In this document: one piece after another, positions 25,774-34,405 of the stretch
Position numbering within the stretch: position 1 is the stretch's first letter
How the letters are laid out: every line of letters begins with the position of its first letter
NCBI GenBank assembly: GCA_905216195.1
Contig: CAJMSX010000011.1
Coordinates: 6,432 to 70,431 of the forward strand
Length of the DNA: 64,000 nucleotides
Direction: 5' to 3'
Source: an uncultured bacterium
GTDB taxonomy: Bacteria; Bacteroidota; Bacteroidia; Bacteroidales; Marinifilaceae
Notes under the pieces: generated by a model
The model's input: only the letters and a program-made list of their open reading frames with translations
Database searches by the model: none
What the model was told of the DNA's origin: nothing
Position numbers and translations under genes: made by a program

Positions 25774-27223
25774 GTTTTGCTTTTATCATCATTCGTTTTA
25801 AAGTAGCGATACTGATAGTAAAGGATTTGCATTTAATAAAAAAAGCCAACGTCAAATAAAGAAAGCCGAACAGGAGGACCTGGATCAAGCCGGCTATCCT
25901 GAAATTGACCGGTAAATGCGTTCCGAAAAACCAGGTGATGATACCGACTCCCGCCGATAATAACAGGATAGGGAAGATATCGGTAAATTGATTTTTCGAA
26001 GAATAGCCGATATATTTCGAGGCGACGAAAGCATTGATCAGGTAAATGGCATAAGATCCTCCTACCATGCCCCACAATAGTCCTTTCATTCCGAAGGGTA
26101 AACCGATAAAGATACAGCCGATTCCGATGACTCTTTTTATAATGGTCCATTTAAATAGTATCTTACTTTTACCGATAGCGGCTACAACATTGTAGTTGAT
26201 CCCTTGTAGGCTGATCGCTATTCCTGCGATACATAATATTTGAAAATAGGGAATGGATTCCGTCCATCGGTCGGAAAACAAAATGATAATCAGGGGTTTG
26301 GCAATAACGATTAATAAAATCATCAGGGGAAAACATACAAAAGCCAGAGCTGTCACGATGTGGGACAGAGCATTTTTTAATTTTTCTTTGTCTTCCTGCA
26401 ATTCAGAGAATACCGGAAAAGTAACCTGATTAACGATGTTGGATATGCTCATAGAAGGTATTTCTTCCAGACTTCTCGCTTTGGCATAAAATCCCATGTC
26501 CCGGGTGGAAAATACCCTTCCGATTATCAATCCCTGTATGTTGTTGCAAAGAGTTGTCAGTAAATTGGACAGTAACATAAATCCCCCGAAATTGAACAAT
26601 TCTTTGAAAGATTTCCAATTAAACGTCAGGCTGGGATACCATTTGTTGTAAATCCATAACAATACGGCACATACGGCGCTGTTAATCAGTTGTTGGACAA
26701 CCAGACTCCATACCCCGTATCCCCGGTAAGCCAGGATAATTCCCGCTATCACAGAGAGCAGGGCCGCCGAAATAGTAATGAGGGACAAGGGCTTGAACCT
26801 GAGCTGTTTGTTCAATTGGTTGTTTTGTATAATTTGCAGGGCGTTGATAATTAAAATAATGCCCTGTATGCGTAATACCTCGGCCAGTATAGGCATTTTA
26901 TAAAATACGGAAATAGCCGGAGCGCACCAGTATAATAAGCCGTATAAGACCACAGCTAACAAAATATTCCAGTAAAAAATAGAGGAATAGTCGTCCTGGG
27001 TCGGGTTTTTCTTTTGAACCAAAGCGGAACCGAAACCTCCATCGATGAACGTATTCGAAAGCGCGATAAAAATAGCCAATACTCCGATAGCGCCGTAATC
27101 TTCGGGTGTCAGCAATCTCGCCAGAATTAAAGAAGAAATAAACGAAATACCCAGTGTTCCGAAACGTTGTACGGAACTCCATATCATGCCCGAAATGGTT
27201 CGTTGGGTAAGAGTGGCTGCCAT
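25757..27223 (-). CDS. wzx: Lipid-linked repeat-unit flippase Wzx (WzxC-like MOP family, cluster A)
   Basis: A 488-residue protein with 12-14 membrane segments. The N-terminus 'TISGMIWSSVQRFGTLGISF' and 'LARLLTPEDYGAIGVLAIF' are typical of the WzxC/PST group of MOP-family transporters. 'GRVFSTRDMGFYAKARSLEE' is another group mark. It should flip the undecaprenyl-linked repeat of cluster A across the inner membrane before polymerisation by Wzy. It starts 1 base after the end of the interrupted dehydrogenase gene. Confidence 0.92.
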   Translation of the reverse strand: MAATLTQRTISGMIWSSVQRFGTLGISFISSLILARLLTPEDYGAIGVLAIFIALSNTFIDGGFGSALVQKKNPTQDDYSSIFYWNILLAVVLYGLLYWCAPAISVFYKMPILAEVLRIQGIILIINALQIIQNNQLNKQLRFKPLSLITISAALLSVIAGIILAYRGYGVWSLVVQQLINSAVCAVLLWIYNKWYPSLTFNWKSFKELFNFGGFMLLSNLLTTLCNNIQGLIIGRVFSTRDMGFYAKARSLEEIPSMSISNIVNQVTFPVFSELQEDKEKLKNALSHIVTALAFVCFPLMILLIVIAKPLIIILFSDRWTESIPYFQILCIAGIAISLQGINYNVVAAIGKSKILFKWTIIKRVIGIGCIFIGLPFGMKGLLWGMVGGSYAIYLINAFVASKYIGYSSKNQFTDIFPILLLSAGVGIITWFFGTHLPVNFRIAGLIQVLLFGFLYLTLAFFIKCKSFTISIATLKRMMIKAKHERNK

Positions 27224-27224
27224 T

Positions 27225-28439
27225 CTAACTTAATGCGTAATCTTTCAGGTAACTAAAGTGGTCGGTCAACCGGCCTTTCTCCAATATGGTGGCTCTTTGA
27301 ATAACGATACTCTCGTTTATACGGCCGCTCAGAATATCTTCGAAGACGTGTTTCGTAAGCATTTCCCCGAAGAATGCACTCGTATCCAAAGCCAGGGCGT
27401 TAGGTAAAGTATCTACGGCCATTACGGTTATATTGTGGGGAGAAGAAAATGCCTTTTCTTCTTTTTGCGTTACCGGATTGTAATCGTAGAACGGATCTTT
27501 ATGGGTGGAAGACCGGAGGGTGGATTTAATACTTCCGCAAATATCACAGGTGATGTCTCCTATGACTTTGAGAGGAAGTTCCCGCACTCTCAGATCAGCT
27601 TCCGATAAATAAACGGGTTCGTTGGGTGCCCAGAAATGGCAGGAGATGAATACGTCCGATACTTTGGCATATTTTAAAAATACACTTTCGTATTGTTCCG
27701 GAAACTTATCGAAATGGTTCCTGTCGAATTCCGCAGTATTTTCATGGGCTAGTTGTACCAGGTCTTTGATTTCCAATACGGTATATCGGGATCCCGGCCG
27801 TTCGTTTTGAAGATAAACGGAAGGGGATACATATGGAATCCCCATTTTATCGAAAATAGACTGGGGGCCTTGAGAAACCCGTCCGTTTCCGCTCAGGACG
27901 ATTCAGATGCCGGATGTTTCTTTTTGCCGTAATTCGCCGATTAATTTTTCAGACGTAAAAGAGGGACCGGGAAGGGGTAATTCGAACTGTTTTTCCCGTA
28001 TGCCGTAAGCCCGTAGGGTATTGTATACCCCGACGACGCCTGCCCACCAACCAAAAGCGCATAGCCGTCTGTTTTCGTCGTCGACGAGATATTCGTAATC
28101 CGAGAAGGTAATTCTCAGCTCCATCATTTTTTTAATCAGCGGCTTATTATAAGGTTGCTTCTTAGCTATATGGCCGAAGAAAAAATAATGTTTATCCGCA
28201 ATCAAAGTATGGATATCCGCTTCTTTAATACCGAAAAGAATATCGCAGTCTTCCACGTTTTCCACTACTTGAATGCCTGCCTCCTGATACGATTGGTCGG
28301 TATATGCCCGGATCTTACTCTGCTGCACCACAATTTCGGTGTCGGGATATTTTTTTTGCAGGTACAAAATCTCCTTGGGAGTTAAAGCGACCCTATTGTC
28401 TTCGGGATCTTTCGTTTCTCTGATAATTCCTATTTTCAT
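27225..28439 (-). pseudogene. Saccharopine/alanine-dehydrogenase-like gene interrupted by one in-frame TGA
   Basis: One open frame of 405 codons is broken only by TGA at 27903-27905 (codon 179); the codons on both sides are in the same frame and homologous throughout. The first part shows 'IGIIRETKDPEDNRVALTP', 'FFFGHIAKKQPYNKPLI' and 'FGWWAGVVGVYNTLRAYG', as in the AlaDH/PNT N-terminal domain of lysine-forming saccharopine dehydrogenases. After the stop, 'IVLSGNGRVSQGPQSIFDKMG' is the NAD-binding motif. An Arg codon CGA changed to TGA would explain it. Neighbouring genes use TGA as a normal stop (for example at 43081), so recoding is unlikely. It may be a real null allele or a sequencing error. 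A role in making an opine-like amino acid for the ATP-grasp enzymes is speculative. Confidence 0.85.
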
Positions 28440-28481
28440 TTTTTGTTTTTATTAAGGCATGAGGTCTTTGTCGGATGCGAT

Positions 28482-29543
28482 TTACCATTCCAGCAATTCC
28501 GGACATACGATCCGATTCGTTTTCAAGTAAGCTCCTCCCCAGACAAAACCGGCTCCGATGGCGGAAAGCAGCAGGGAAAGGGGACCGGACCCGATCGCTT
28601 CGCGGATATTGGTGACCATCAGTAAAGGGATGGCCGCACAACTGGTATTTCCGAACCGATCTATGTTGGACGGTATTTTTTCTTCCGCCAGTTTTAATTT
28701 TTTTCTGATTGTGGAGTTGATTTTCATATTGGCCTGGTGGAAGAGGTAATAATCCACATCGGCCTGTATATCGATCCCGAAGTGTTCGCACAGTGAACGG
28801 ATAGCTTTAGGGCATTCGGAAATGGCGAATGAAAAGACTTCCATGCCGTTCATAATGCCGTGTATGGGGGCCCGCCAGATACCGTCTTCGTTTTCTTTCA
28901 TCACAAAGGATTCCGGACTTACGAAATGGCGGAAGCCGCTGTCCGGAGTCATCACAAATTCGTAACAGGAACCGTCTGATAACAGATTGCTGTATATCTT
29001 TTCGGCTTTTTCATCGTACTCCCAGGCCGTAGCCGTGCCGGCATCTCCCAGTAAAGGATAGCGGGATTTATCCTCCGGAGAGGAGGTCAGCGAATTGGTG
29101 TCTCCTGCCAGCAGCAAAGCTTTTTTGATACAACCCGAAGCCATTAATCCGCCCAGTGCGGTCATTCCCTGAATAAAACCGCAGCAAACGGCCGAAATAT
29201 CCAGCGTGAGACAGGAAACGGGTAAATGCAGCCGGTCCTGTAATATGCAGGAGGTTGCCGGCGATCTGTAATCAGGGGTATTGGATACAAATATCAGGGC
29301 TTCGATCTCTTCTTTGTTCCAGCGAAGATCACTGATTAAGCGTTCTGCCGCCTTCATACACAGGTCCGATGTACAGGAACCTTTTTCTATGATTCTTCTT
29401 TCTTCGATAGCCGTAGTTTTGATGAATTTTTCGGCTGCGTCGGGAGTCGGAAAAATCGGCATTTCCCTTGTTTTTACCGTTTGAGCGGGGACGCAGGCCG
29501 ACACTCCCCTCAAGGCCACGTTTTTAATTTCTAAAAAAGCCAT
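28482..29543 (-). CDS. KAS III (FabH-like) ketoacyl-ACP synthase, cluster A copy 2
   Basis: A 353-residue thiolase-fold enzyme with an intact Cys-His-Asn triad: Cys120 in 'DISAVCCGF', His269 in 'YLFHQANMK' and Asn299 in 'RFGNTSCAA'. KAS III enzymes condense an acyl thioester with malonyl-ACP to give a 3-ketoacyl-ACP. It is part of a run (fabD-like, ACP, KAS III, SDR, LbH, MaoC, SDR, KAS III). Being a second KAS III in one run, it may extend the product of the first. 'GIWRAPIHGIMNGMEVFSFA' is shared with the cluster B copy. Confidence 0.9.
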   Translation of the reverse strand: MAFLEIKNVALRGVSACVPAQTVKTREMPIFPTPDAAEKFIKTTAIEERRIIEKGSCTSDLCMKAAERLISDLRWNKEEIEALIFVSNTPDYRSPATSCILQDRLHLPVSCLTLDISAVCCGFIQGMTALGGLMASGCIKKALLLAGDTNSLTSSPEDKSRYPLLGDAGTATAWEYDEKAEKIYSNLLSDGSCYEFVMTPDSGFRHFVSPESFVMKENEDGIWRAPIHGIMNGMEVFSFAISECPKAIRSLCEHFGIDIQADVDYYLFHQANMKINSTIRKKLKLAEEKIPSNIDRFGNTSCAAIPLLMVTNIREAIGSGPLSLLLSAIGAGFVWGGAYLKTNRIVCPELLEW

Positions 29544-29547
29544 ATGA

Positions 29548-30294
29548 TTACCTAAGTGTGATTCCTCCGTCTATGTTAAAAATATTTCCGGTAACCCAGG
29601 TGGAAGCGTCCGACAGGAAATAAACGGCGGCATACGCCACGTCTTCCGGCTGGCCGTTGCGTCCCAGCGGGCAAGTATCTCCCCATTCGAACAGTTCCTC
29701 CTGAAGCGGATTGGCGGAGAATATGTTTGTTCCTAAAATGATGCTGGGCTGTATAGCGTTCACCCGGATTTTGTTGGGGGCGACTTCCAAGGCCAGCACT
29801 TTCATAAAAGAGTTCAGCGCCCCTTTGGAAGAGGCATACAGCACATTGGCCAGGGTGGCGTAAGTCGAGGAAATGGAAGACATCAAAACGACAGAGCCTC
29901 CTTTATTGATCTTCTTTTTTTTCAATAACCCCTGCATAATCAGTACAGGAGCAAAAAAGTTGGTCTGAAAAACAGCATCCAGTTTTTCAGGAGTAACGAA
30001 TTTTACAGGCGATTTGATCACTATGCCGGCATTCAGCACTACTCCGTCGATCGGAGGGAGTTCCTGTATCAGTTTTTCAAGCTGCTGTCGGTCATTCAGG
30101 TCGGCTATAATACTGAGATGGCCTTCTCCTTCGAGCAGCTGATGCGTTTCCTGTAAACGTTCTTCGTTTCGGCCCGTTATGATGACCCGGGCTTTCATCC
30201 GGGCACATTCGGCGGCAATACCACGTCCGATACCGGAAGAGGCTCCGGTGATCAGTACGGTTTTATTTTCCAGTGAAAACGGATTATGATTCAT
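29548..30294 (-). CDS. FabG-like 3-oxoacyl-ACP reductase (SDR), cluster A copy 2
   Basis: A 248-residue classical SDR. 'VLITGASSGIG' gives the cofactor motif (Gly17, Gly21, Gly23); Ser140, Tyr153 and Lys157 ('YASSK') are the catalytic residues; 'NAGI' is present. It should reduce the 3-keto group made by the adjacent KAS III (4 nt downstream). The start overlaps the MaoC-like gene by 11 nt. It is closely similar to the SDRs at 31362-32105 and 47934-48692, which also begin 'NPFSL.(G/N)KT'. Confidence 0.88.
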   Translation of the reverse strand: MNHNPFSLENKTVLITGASSGIGRGIAAECARMKARVIITGRNEERLQETHQLLEGEGHLSIIADLNDRQQLEKLIQELPPIDGVVLNAGIVIKSPVKFVTPEKLDAVFQTNFFAPVLIMQGLLKKKKINKGGSVVLMSSISSTYATLANVLYASSKGALNSFMKVLALEVAPNKIRVNAIQPSIILGTNIFSANPLQEELFEWGDTCPLGRNGQPEDVAYAAVYFLSDASTWVTGNIFNIDGGITLR

Positions 30295-30721
30295 GTCTTT
30301 CTGATGAGTTGTCGTCGGCAGGACCGAACAGTTTTTCGTTCTTAATATCCGTGGTGCAGTCGATGCATACTTTCCCTTTGCTGTTTTTAATGGCCCCTTT
30401 GAGGGTCCCGATTTTTTGTTCCCGGTCGATGCTTCTGATTTTCAGACTCAGCGTATATTCTTCGTCCAGCCAGAGCGGACGTACAAAAGTTGCCGTCCGG
30501 GAAACATTGACGCTATCCGGGAAAAAACGGGACAATATTCCGCTGAACATGCATACAGCGAACATACCCTGCACGGTCAATTTTCTTTTTGTTCCTTCTT
30601 TTACTTCCTGTGGGGTATATCTGTGGACCGGGTTGATGTCCTTGACGATATCCAGAAAGGTGACCATATCCTGGTAATTAAAGGATATTTTTTCTTCGAA
30701 ATGGTCTCCGGGTTTTAGCAT
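30284..30721 (-). CDS. MaoC-like hydratase/dehydratase (hot-dog fold)
   Basis: A 145-residue single hot-dog protein. 'DIVKDINPVHRY' holds the (R)-hydratase motif, Asp28 and His33, and 'LTVQGMFAVCMFSGILS' is the central helix; 'RPLWLDEEYTL' follows. MaoC enzymes add or remove water at the 2,3-position of acyl thioesters. In this run it would allow a trans-2-enoyl intermediate after ketoreduction. No enoyl reductase gene is present, so an unsaturated or rehydrated product is more likely than a saturated one. Confidence 0.82.
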   Translation of the reverse strand: MLKPGDHFEEKISFNYQDMVTFLDIVKDINPVHRYTPQEVKEGTKRKLTVQGMFAVCMFSGILSRFFPDSVNVSRTATFVRPLWLDEEYTLSLKIRSIDREQKIGTLKGAIKNSKGKVCIDCTTDIKNEKLFGPADDNSSERHES

Positions 30722-30722
30722 A

Positions 30723-31355
30723 TCAGTCTATTTTTTTGGCAGGATTTCCGAAAACGGTGGTGTTTTCTTTGACGGCACGCATGACCACGCTTCCCGCGCC
30801 TACCGTAGCTTGTGCTCCGATTTTGATTTTAGGATAAACGGTCGATCCGGTATAGAGCGTTGCCCGACGACCGATTTGGTTGATTCCACAAACAATATTC
30901 CCTACATACAAGTGGGCGAAATCGCCGATTACGGAATCGTGCCCGATATTGCAATGATCCTGGATGATCACGTGATTACCGATGTTTGCATGGACCGAGA
31001 CGGTGGTAAAGGCTCCGATCAGGTTTCCCGTACCGATCCGGGCGGTTTGACAGATGTTGGCCGAGGGGTGTATGATGTTGATGAATTGTCCGTTTTTCCC
31101 CTCAATGATTTTAACGCTTTTTTCTCTTTCTTCCACTGAGGCGAACGAGCAGATAAACAGGTCGTCGGCCTGAGGGACGTAGTCTTCCAGGGTGCCGATT
31201 ACTGCCGGATAGTTTTTATCTTCCCGGATCTCTTTCCCGGCAAAATCCAGAAAGCCCCGGATTTCCCAGTTTACATTGAAATCCTTCGAGAGACGGGCGT
31301 ATTCACAGGTGATTTTCCCGATGTTCCCGGCTCCTATAATAATTAAATGTTTCAT
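30723..31355 (-). CDS. PglD/NeuD-type left-handed beta-helix acyltransferase (cluster A)
   Basis: A 210-residue two-domain protein: a Rossmann-like N-terminal domain ('IIIGAGNIGKITCEYA'), then hexapeptide repeats from about residue 95 ('IGTGNLIGAFTTVS', 'IGNHVIIQDHCNIGHDSVIG'), ending in 'GNPAKKID'. His139-Asp140 match the catalytic pair of PglD. The family N-acylates amino-sugar nucleotides, normally from acetyl-CoA. Its place between two SDRs of the acyl-chain run suggests that it may accept the ACP-bound chain, as LpxA/LpxD do. The same neighbour relation recurs in cluster B (47034-47678 beside an ACP). Confidence 0.85.
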   Translation of the reverse strand: MKHLIIIGAGNIGKITCEYARLSKDFNVNWEIRGFLDFAGKEIREDKNYPAVIGTLEDYVPQADDLFICSFASVEEREKSVKIIEGKNGQFINIIHPSANICQTARIGTGNLIGAFTTVSVHANIGNHVIIQDHCNIGHDSVIGDFAHLYVGNIVCGINQIGRRATLYTGSTVYPKIKIGAQATVGAGSVVMRAVKENTTVFGNPAKKID

Positions 31356-31361
31356 GATATT

Positions 31362-32105
31362 TTAGCTTAAGGTTCCTCCTCCGTCTATGGTAAATATACT
31401 GCCGGTGACCCATTGGGCCGCATCCGAAAGAAGATAGATCGCCGGATAGGCTATATCTTCCGGTTTACCGATACCCATCGGATATTTTTTGAAGTGTTCC
31501 TGTAATTGTTCTTCCGATATGGCTCCGGCTTCCAGCACCCTCGTCCGGATAAATCCGGGTTGGATGCAGTTGACCCTGATTCTTTTCGAAGCTACTTCCA
31601 GGGCCAGTACTTTGGCAAAGGAATTAATCGCCCCTTTGGTTGCCGAGTAGAGGGAATTACCGATTTTGACCTGAAAGGTGGAAATGGAAGAAATAAATAC
31701 GACAGAACTGCCGTTGCGGATTTTCTTCTTTTTCAGTAATCGTTGGATCAGCCGGATGGAAGAAAGTATGTTGGTCTGAAAAACCGAATCGATATTTTCT
31801 TCCGTTATGTTTCTGACGGGAGTTGTTTTCAGGATTCCGGCATTCAGCACTATGCCGTCCAGTTCGGGAAGTTCTCCGATCAGGCCGTCTATATCTTCGA
31901 TGCGGATGAGGTCGGCTATAACCTGCCGGTGATTTCCCGCTTCGAGCCGGGTAAACGTTTGGTTCAAACGTTCCGCATTCCGGGCTGTAATAACAACATC
32001 CGCGCCCATGCGGGAGCATTCGACCGCCATACATTCTCCGATTCCGGAGGATGCACCGGTAACCAATACCGTTTTCCCTTTTAGTGAAAATGGATTATAA
32101 CACAT
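31362..32105 (-). CDS. FabG-like 3-oxoacyl-ACP reductase (SDR), cluster A copy 1
   Basis: A 247-residue classical SDR: 'VLVTGASSGIG' at residues 13-23, catalytic Ser140, Tyr153, Lys157 ('YSATK'), 'NAGI' at 88-91. It follows KAS III copy 1 by 10 nt, which pairs one synthase with one reductase. The pairing occurs twice in this cluster (with 29548-30294 beside 28482-29543), so two condensation/reduction rounds with separate enzymes are possible. Confidence 0.88.
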   Translation of the reverse strand: MCYNPFSLKGKTVLVTGASSGIGECMAVECSRMGADVVITARNAERLNQTFTRLEAGNHRQVIADLIRIEDIDGLIGELPELDGIVLNAGILKTTPVRNITEENIDSVFQTNILSSIRLIQRLLKKKKIRNGSSVVFISSISTFQVKIGNSLYSATKGAINSFAKVLALEVASKRIRVNCIQPGFIRTRVLEAGAISEEQLQEHFKKYPMGIGKPEDIAYPAIYLLSDAAQWVTGSIFTIDGGGTLS

Positions 32106-32115
32106 GGAGAAAAAT

Positions 32116-33180
32116 TTAAAGGGTCATCAGATCGGGACATACGATATTACCGGCTGTTATCCGGGCGGTGCCTAACGAAAAACCTACCCCGATGGTTGAC
32201 AACAACAGTTCCAGTTTTTTGCTTTCCAGTTCCTGTTTCAGATTGGTGACCATGAGCAGCGGGATGGTGGCTCCGCTGGTATTACCGAATTCATGGATGT
32301 TATAAGGGACCTTTTCGGGTGGAAACTTCAGTTTTTTCCTGAGTTTCTCACATAAGTATTTATTAGCCTGGTGCAAAAGCAGGTAGTCTGCTTTTTGGGG
32401 GTCGATCCCGAATTTTTCTTTCAGCCGGTTAAAACATTTGGGAATATAGGACATGGCATAAGAAAAGACTTCGACTCCGTCCATTTTTTCCTGTAAGCGG
32501 TTGCGTCGGATACCGTCTCCGCAGTCTTCCATCAGAAATGATTTTTCATTTACCGGATTGCGGGAACCTCCGTCGGGAACCATCACGAATTCCCGGCCTG
32601 ATCCGTCGGTCATGTAGCAGAAATCCATTTTATCGGCATGTTCCGGATCGTATTCCAAAGCGGTTACGGTGCCTGCATCTCCTAGAAGGAGGTACATGCT
32701 CCGGTCTTCAAAACTGGCATATTCCGACTGGGTGTTTCCGACCATCAGCAAGGCTTTTTTCATGCTTCCGGAGGCCAGCATATTGCCGGCGATTCCCAGT
32801 CCTAACAGATAACCGGAACATCCGAGCGTGACATCGAAAGCCATGCAGGAGGTGGATAGCCCCAATCTGTCCTGAAGTACGCAAGCCGTTGCCGGAAGAC
32901 GGTAATCGGTGGTATGGGAAACAAAAACCAACAGTTCGATTTCCGATTTATCCCAACCCAGATCGGCGATTAGCTTTTCTGCGGCTTTCAGACATAAGTC
33001 CGAGGTGCAGATAGAACCGTCGTGAACGGCACAATGCCGGCGTTCCACTCCGGTTGCCTGAATGTATTTTTCAATTTCTTCTTCGGACATGAGGGAGTAA
33101 TCCCGGTTTTCTTCCACCCGTTCCGGCACACAGGCCGACATACCGGCTATTCTTACATTTTTTACACTGACGAATGACAT
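32116..33180 (-). CDS. KAS III (FabH-like) ketoacyl-ACP synthase, cluster A copy 1
   Basis: A 354-residue KAS III with catalytic Cys121 ('VTLGCSGYL'), His270 ('LLHQANKYL') and Asn300 ('EFGNTSGAT'). It lies directly after the ACP and FabD-like genes and is probably the entry enzyme (acetyl-CoA plus malonyl-ACP). It is diverged from copy 2 around residues 220-235 ('GDGIRRNRLQEKMDGVEVFS' region), which suggests different primer specificity. Confidence 0.9.
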   Translation of the reverse strand: MSFVSVKNVRIAGMSACVPERVEENRDYSLMSEEEIEKYIQATGVERRHCAVHDGSICTSDLCLKAAEKLIADLGWDKSEIELLVFVSHTTDYRLPATACVLQDRLGLSTSCMAFDVTLGCSGYLLGLGIAGNMLASGSMKKALLMVGNTQSEYASFEDRSMYLLLGDAGTVTALEYDPEHADKMDFCYMTDGSGREFVMVPDGGSRNPVNEKSFLMEDCGDGIRRNRLQEKMDGVEVFSYAMSYIPKCFNRLKEKFGIDPQKADYLLLHQANKYLCEKLRKKLKFPPEKVPYNIHEFGNTSGATIPLLMVTNLKQELESKKLELLLSTIGVGFSLGTARITAGNIVCPDLMTL

Positions 33181-33232
33181 GATGAATCGTATTAAAATTT
33201 ACTCCGATTAGATTTTAACCGGAGTAAATCAA

Positions 33233-33460
33233 TTACTTGGATTGAATTAATTGATAGAGTTGTTCGATCGTGGTGCAATTCCGGATATCCGCTCCCGTAA
33301 TGCGTTTTTCGAATTCGTCGTCTACCATGGAAATAACCGATAAGGCGACCAGCGAACCCCACTCTTCCAGGGATTTGTAATCGGTGGAAGGAGTAAAAGC
33401 ATCTGCCGGAGTATCGTCGAATTGTTCGGCAAATAACTGTACAAATTCATCTAATGTCAT
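33233..33460 (-). CDS. Acyl carrier protein (cluster A)
   Basis: A 75-residue acidic, helical carrier protein. The phosphopantetheine site is Ser36 in 'EEWGSLVALSVI', with Gly before Ser where the usual motif has Asp (DSL). The C-terminal helix is 'TIEQLYQLIQSK'. Its start overlaps the FabD-like gene by 4 nt (ATGA). A private ACP keeps this acyl chain apart from housekeeping fatty-acid synthesis. It is very like the ACP at 47695-47928 in cluster B. Confidence 0.88.
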   Translation of the reverse strand: MTLDEFVQLFAEQFDDTPADAFTPSTDYKSLEEWGSLVALSVISMVDDEFEKRITGADIRNCTTIEQLYQLIQSK

Positions 33461-34392
33461 AAGGTTTCAATTTTAAATGGATTAATAATATCATATTGGG
33501 GTACTTCCCATAAAGAAGTCACTTTTTTGTCAGGACACATACGGGCGACGATTTTTTGCAAAGTATCGTCGGTGCCGGCTTCGTAATATTCGTTTACTCC
33601 GTCTTCCTCCATATGGCGCACCATAGCGGTCCATAACACCGGATGGGTGATGTGCTGAATCAGGTTGTTTTTGATTTCTTCCGGATCGGTATGCGGCAAA
33701 CCGTCCACACATTGATATACCGGTACGGTGGGAGAATTGAATTTCGTTTTTTCGATAATGGCTCCCAGTTCCTGACGGGCTTCTTCCATATAAGGAGAGT
33801 GAAAAGAGCCCCCGATAGCCAGTTGTACCGCTTTTTTAGCTCCTTCGGCTTTAAAGGTTTTACAGGCGATTTTGACACCTTTTTTGGAACCGGTGATCAC
33901 TACCTGTCCGGGACCGTTGTAATTAGCGAAATAGATGGGTTCTCCCGATTCTTCAGATATTTCTTTCAACCTCTTTTCGATATATTCATCCGGGAATCCG
34001 ATAACAGCACCCATAGCGGTATCGAATTTTTCGCATACTTTCTGTGCGATCAGGGCCCGGTTTAAAACCAGGTTCAAACCGTCCTCGAAAGAAAGGCAAC
34101 CGTTGACCACCAATGCGGCAAATTCTCCCAGAGAATGGCCGGCAACCACGTCCGGAACCAGATCGGTTTGGGTTTGGGCCAGGATTACTTCGTAAAGAAA
34201 TACGGAAGGTTGTGTATTTTTGGTTTCCATCAGTTCCAGTTCATCCCCATAGAACATGACATCCGTGATGCGGCGTCCCAGGAAGTCGTTCGCTTTTTCG
34301 AAAAGAGCTTTCGCTTTCGGGAAATTTTCATACAATTCTTTTCCCATACCTTCTTTCTGACAACCCTGTCCGGGGAAAATAAATGCTTTCAT
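33457..34392 (-). CDS. fabD: FabD-like malonyl-CoA:ACP transacylase
   Basis: A 311-residue acyltransferase-fold enzyme. 'FIFPGQGCQKEGMG' opens the protein; the nucleophile is Ser87 in 'GHSLGE' (85-90); Arg112 would bind the malonyl carboxylate; His198 in 'GGSFHSPYM' completes the dyad. It loads malonyl groups on the adjacent ACP for the KAS III enzymes. A locus-specific copy is unusual, because FabD is normally a housekeeping enzyme. No such gene occurs in cluster B. Confidence 0.92.
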   Translation of the reverse strand: MKAFIFPGQGCQKEGMGKELYENFPKAKALFEKANDFLGRRITDVMFYGDELELMETKNTQPSVFLYEVILAQTQTDLVPDVVAGHSLGEFAALVVNGCLSFEDGLNLVLNRALIAQKVCEKFDTAMGAVIGFPDEYIEKRLKEISEESGEPIYFANYNGPGQVVITGSKKGVKIACKTFKAEGAKKAVQLAIGGSFHSPYMEEARQELGAIIEKTKFNSPTVPVYQCVDGLPHTDPEEIKNNLIQHITHPVLWTAMVRHMEEDGVNEYYEAGTDDTLQKIVARMCPDKKVTSLWEVPQYDIINPFKIETL

Positions 34393-34405
34393 GCTGTATT
34401 CCGAT

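Noticed and set aside
27225..28439. Two separate short genes (27225-27845 and 27903-28439)
   Set aside because: Both are in the same frame, separated by one TGA, with the NAD-binding motif spanning the gap, so they are one interrupted gene.
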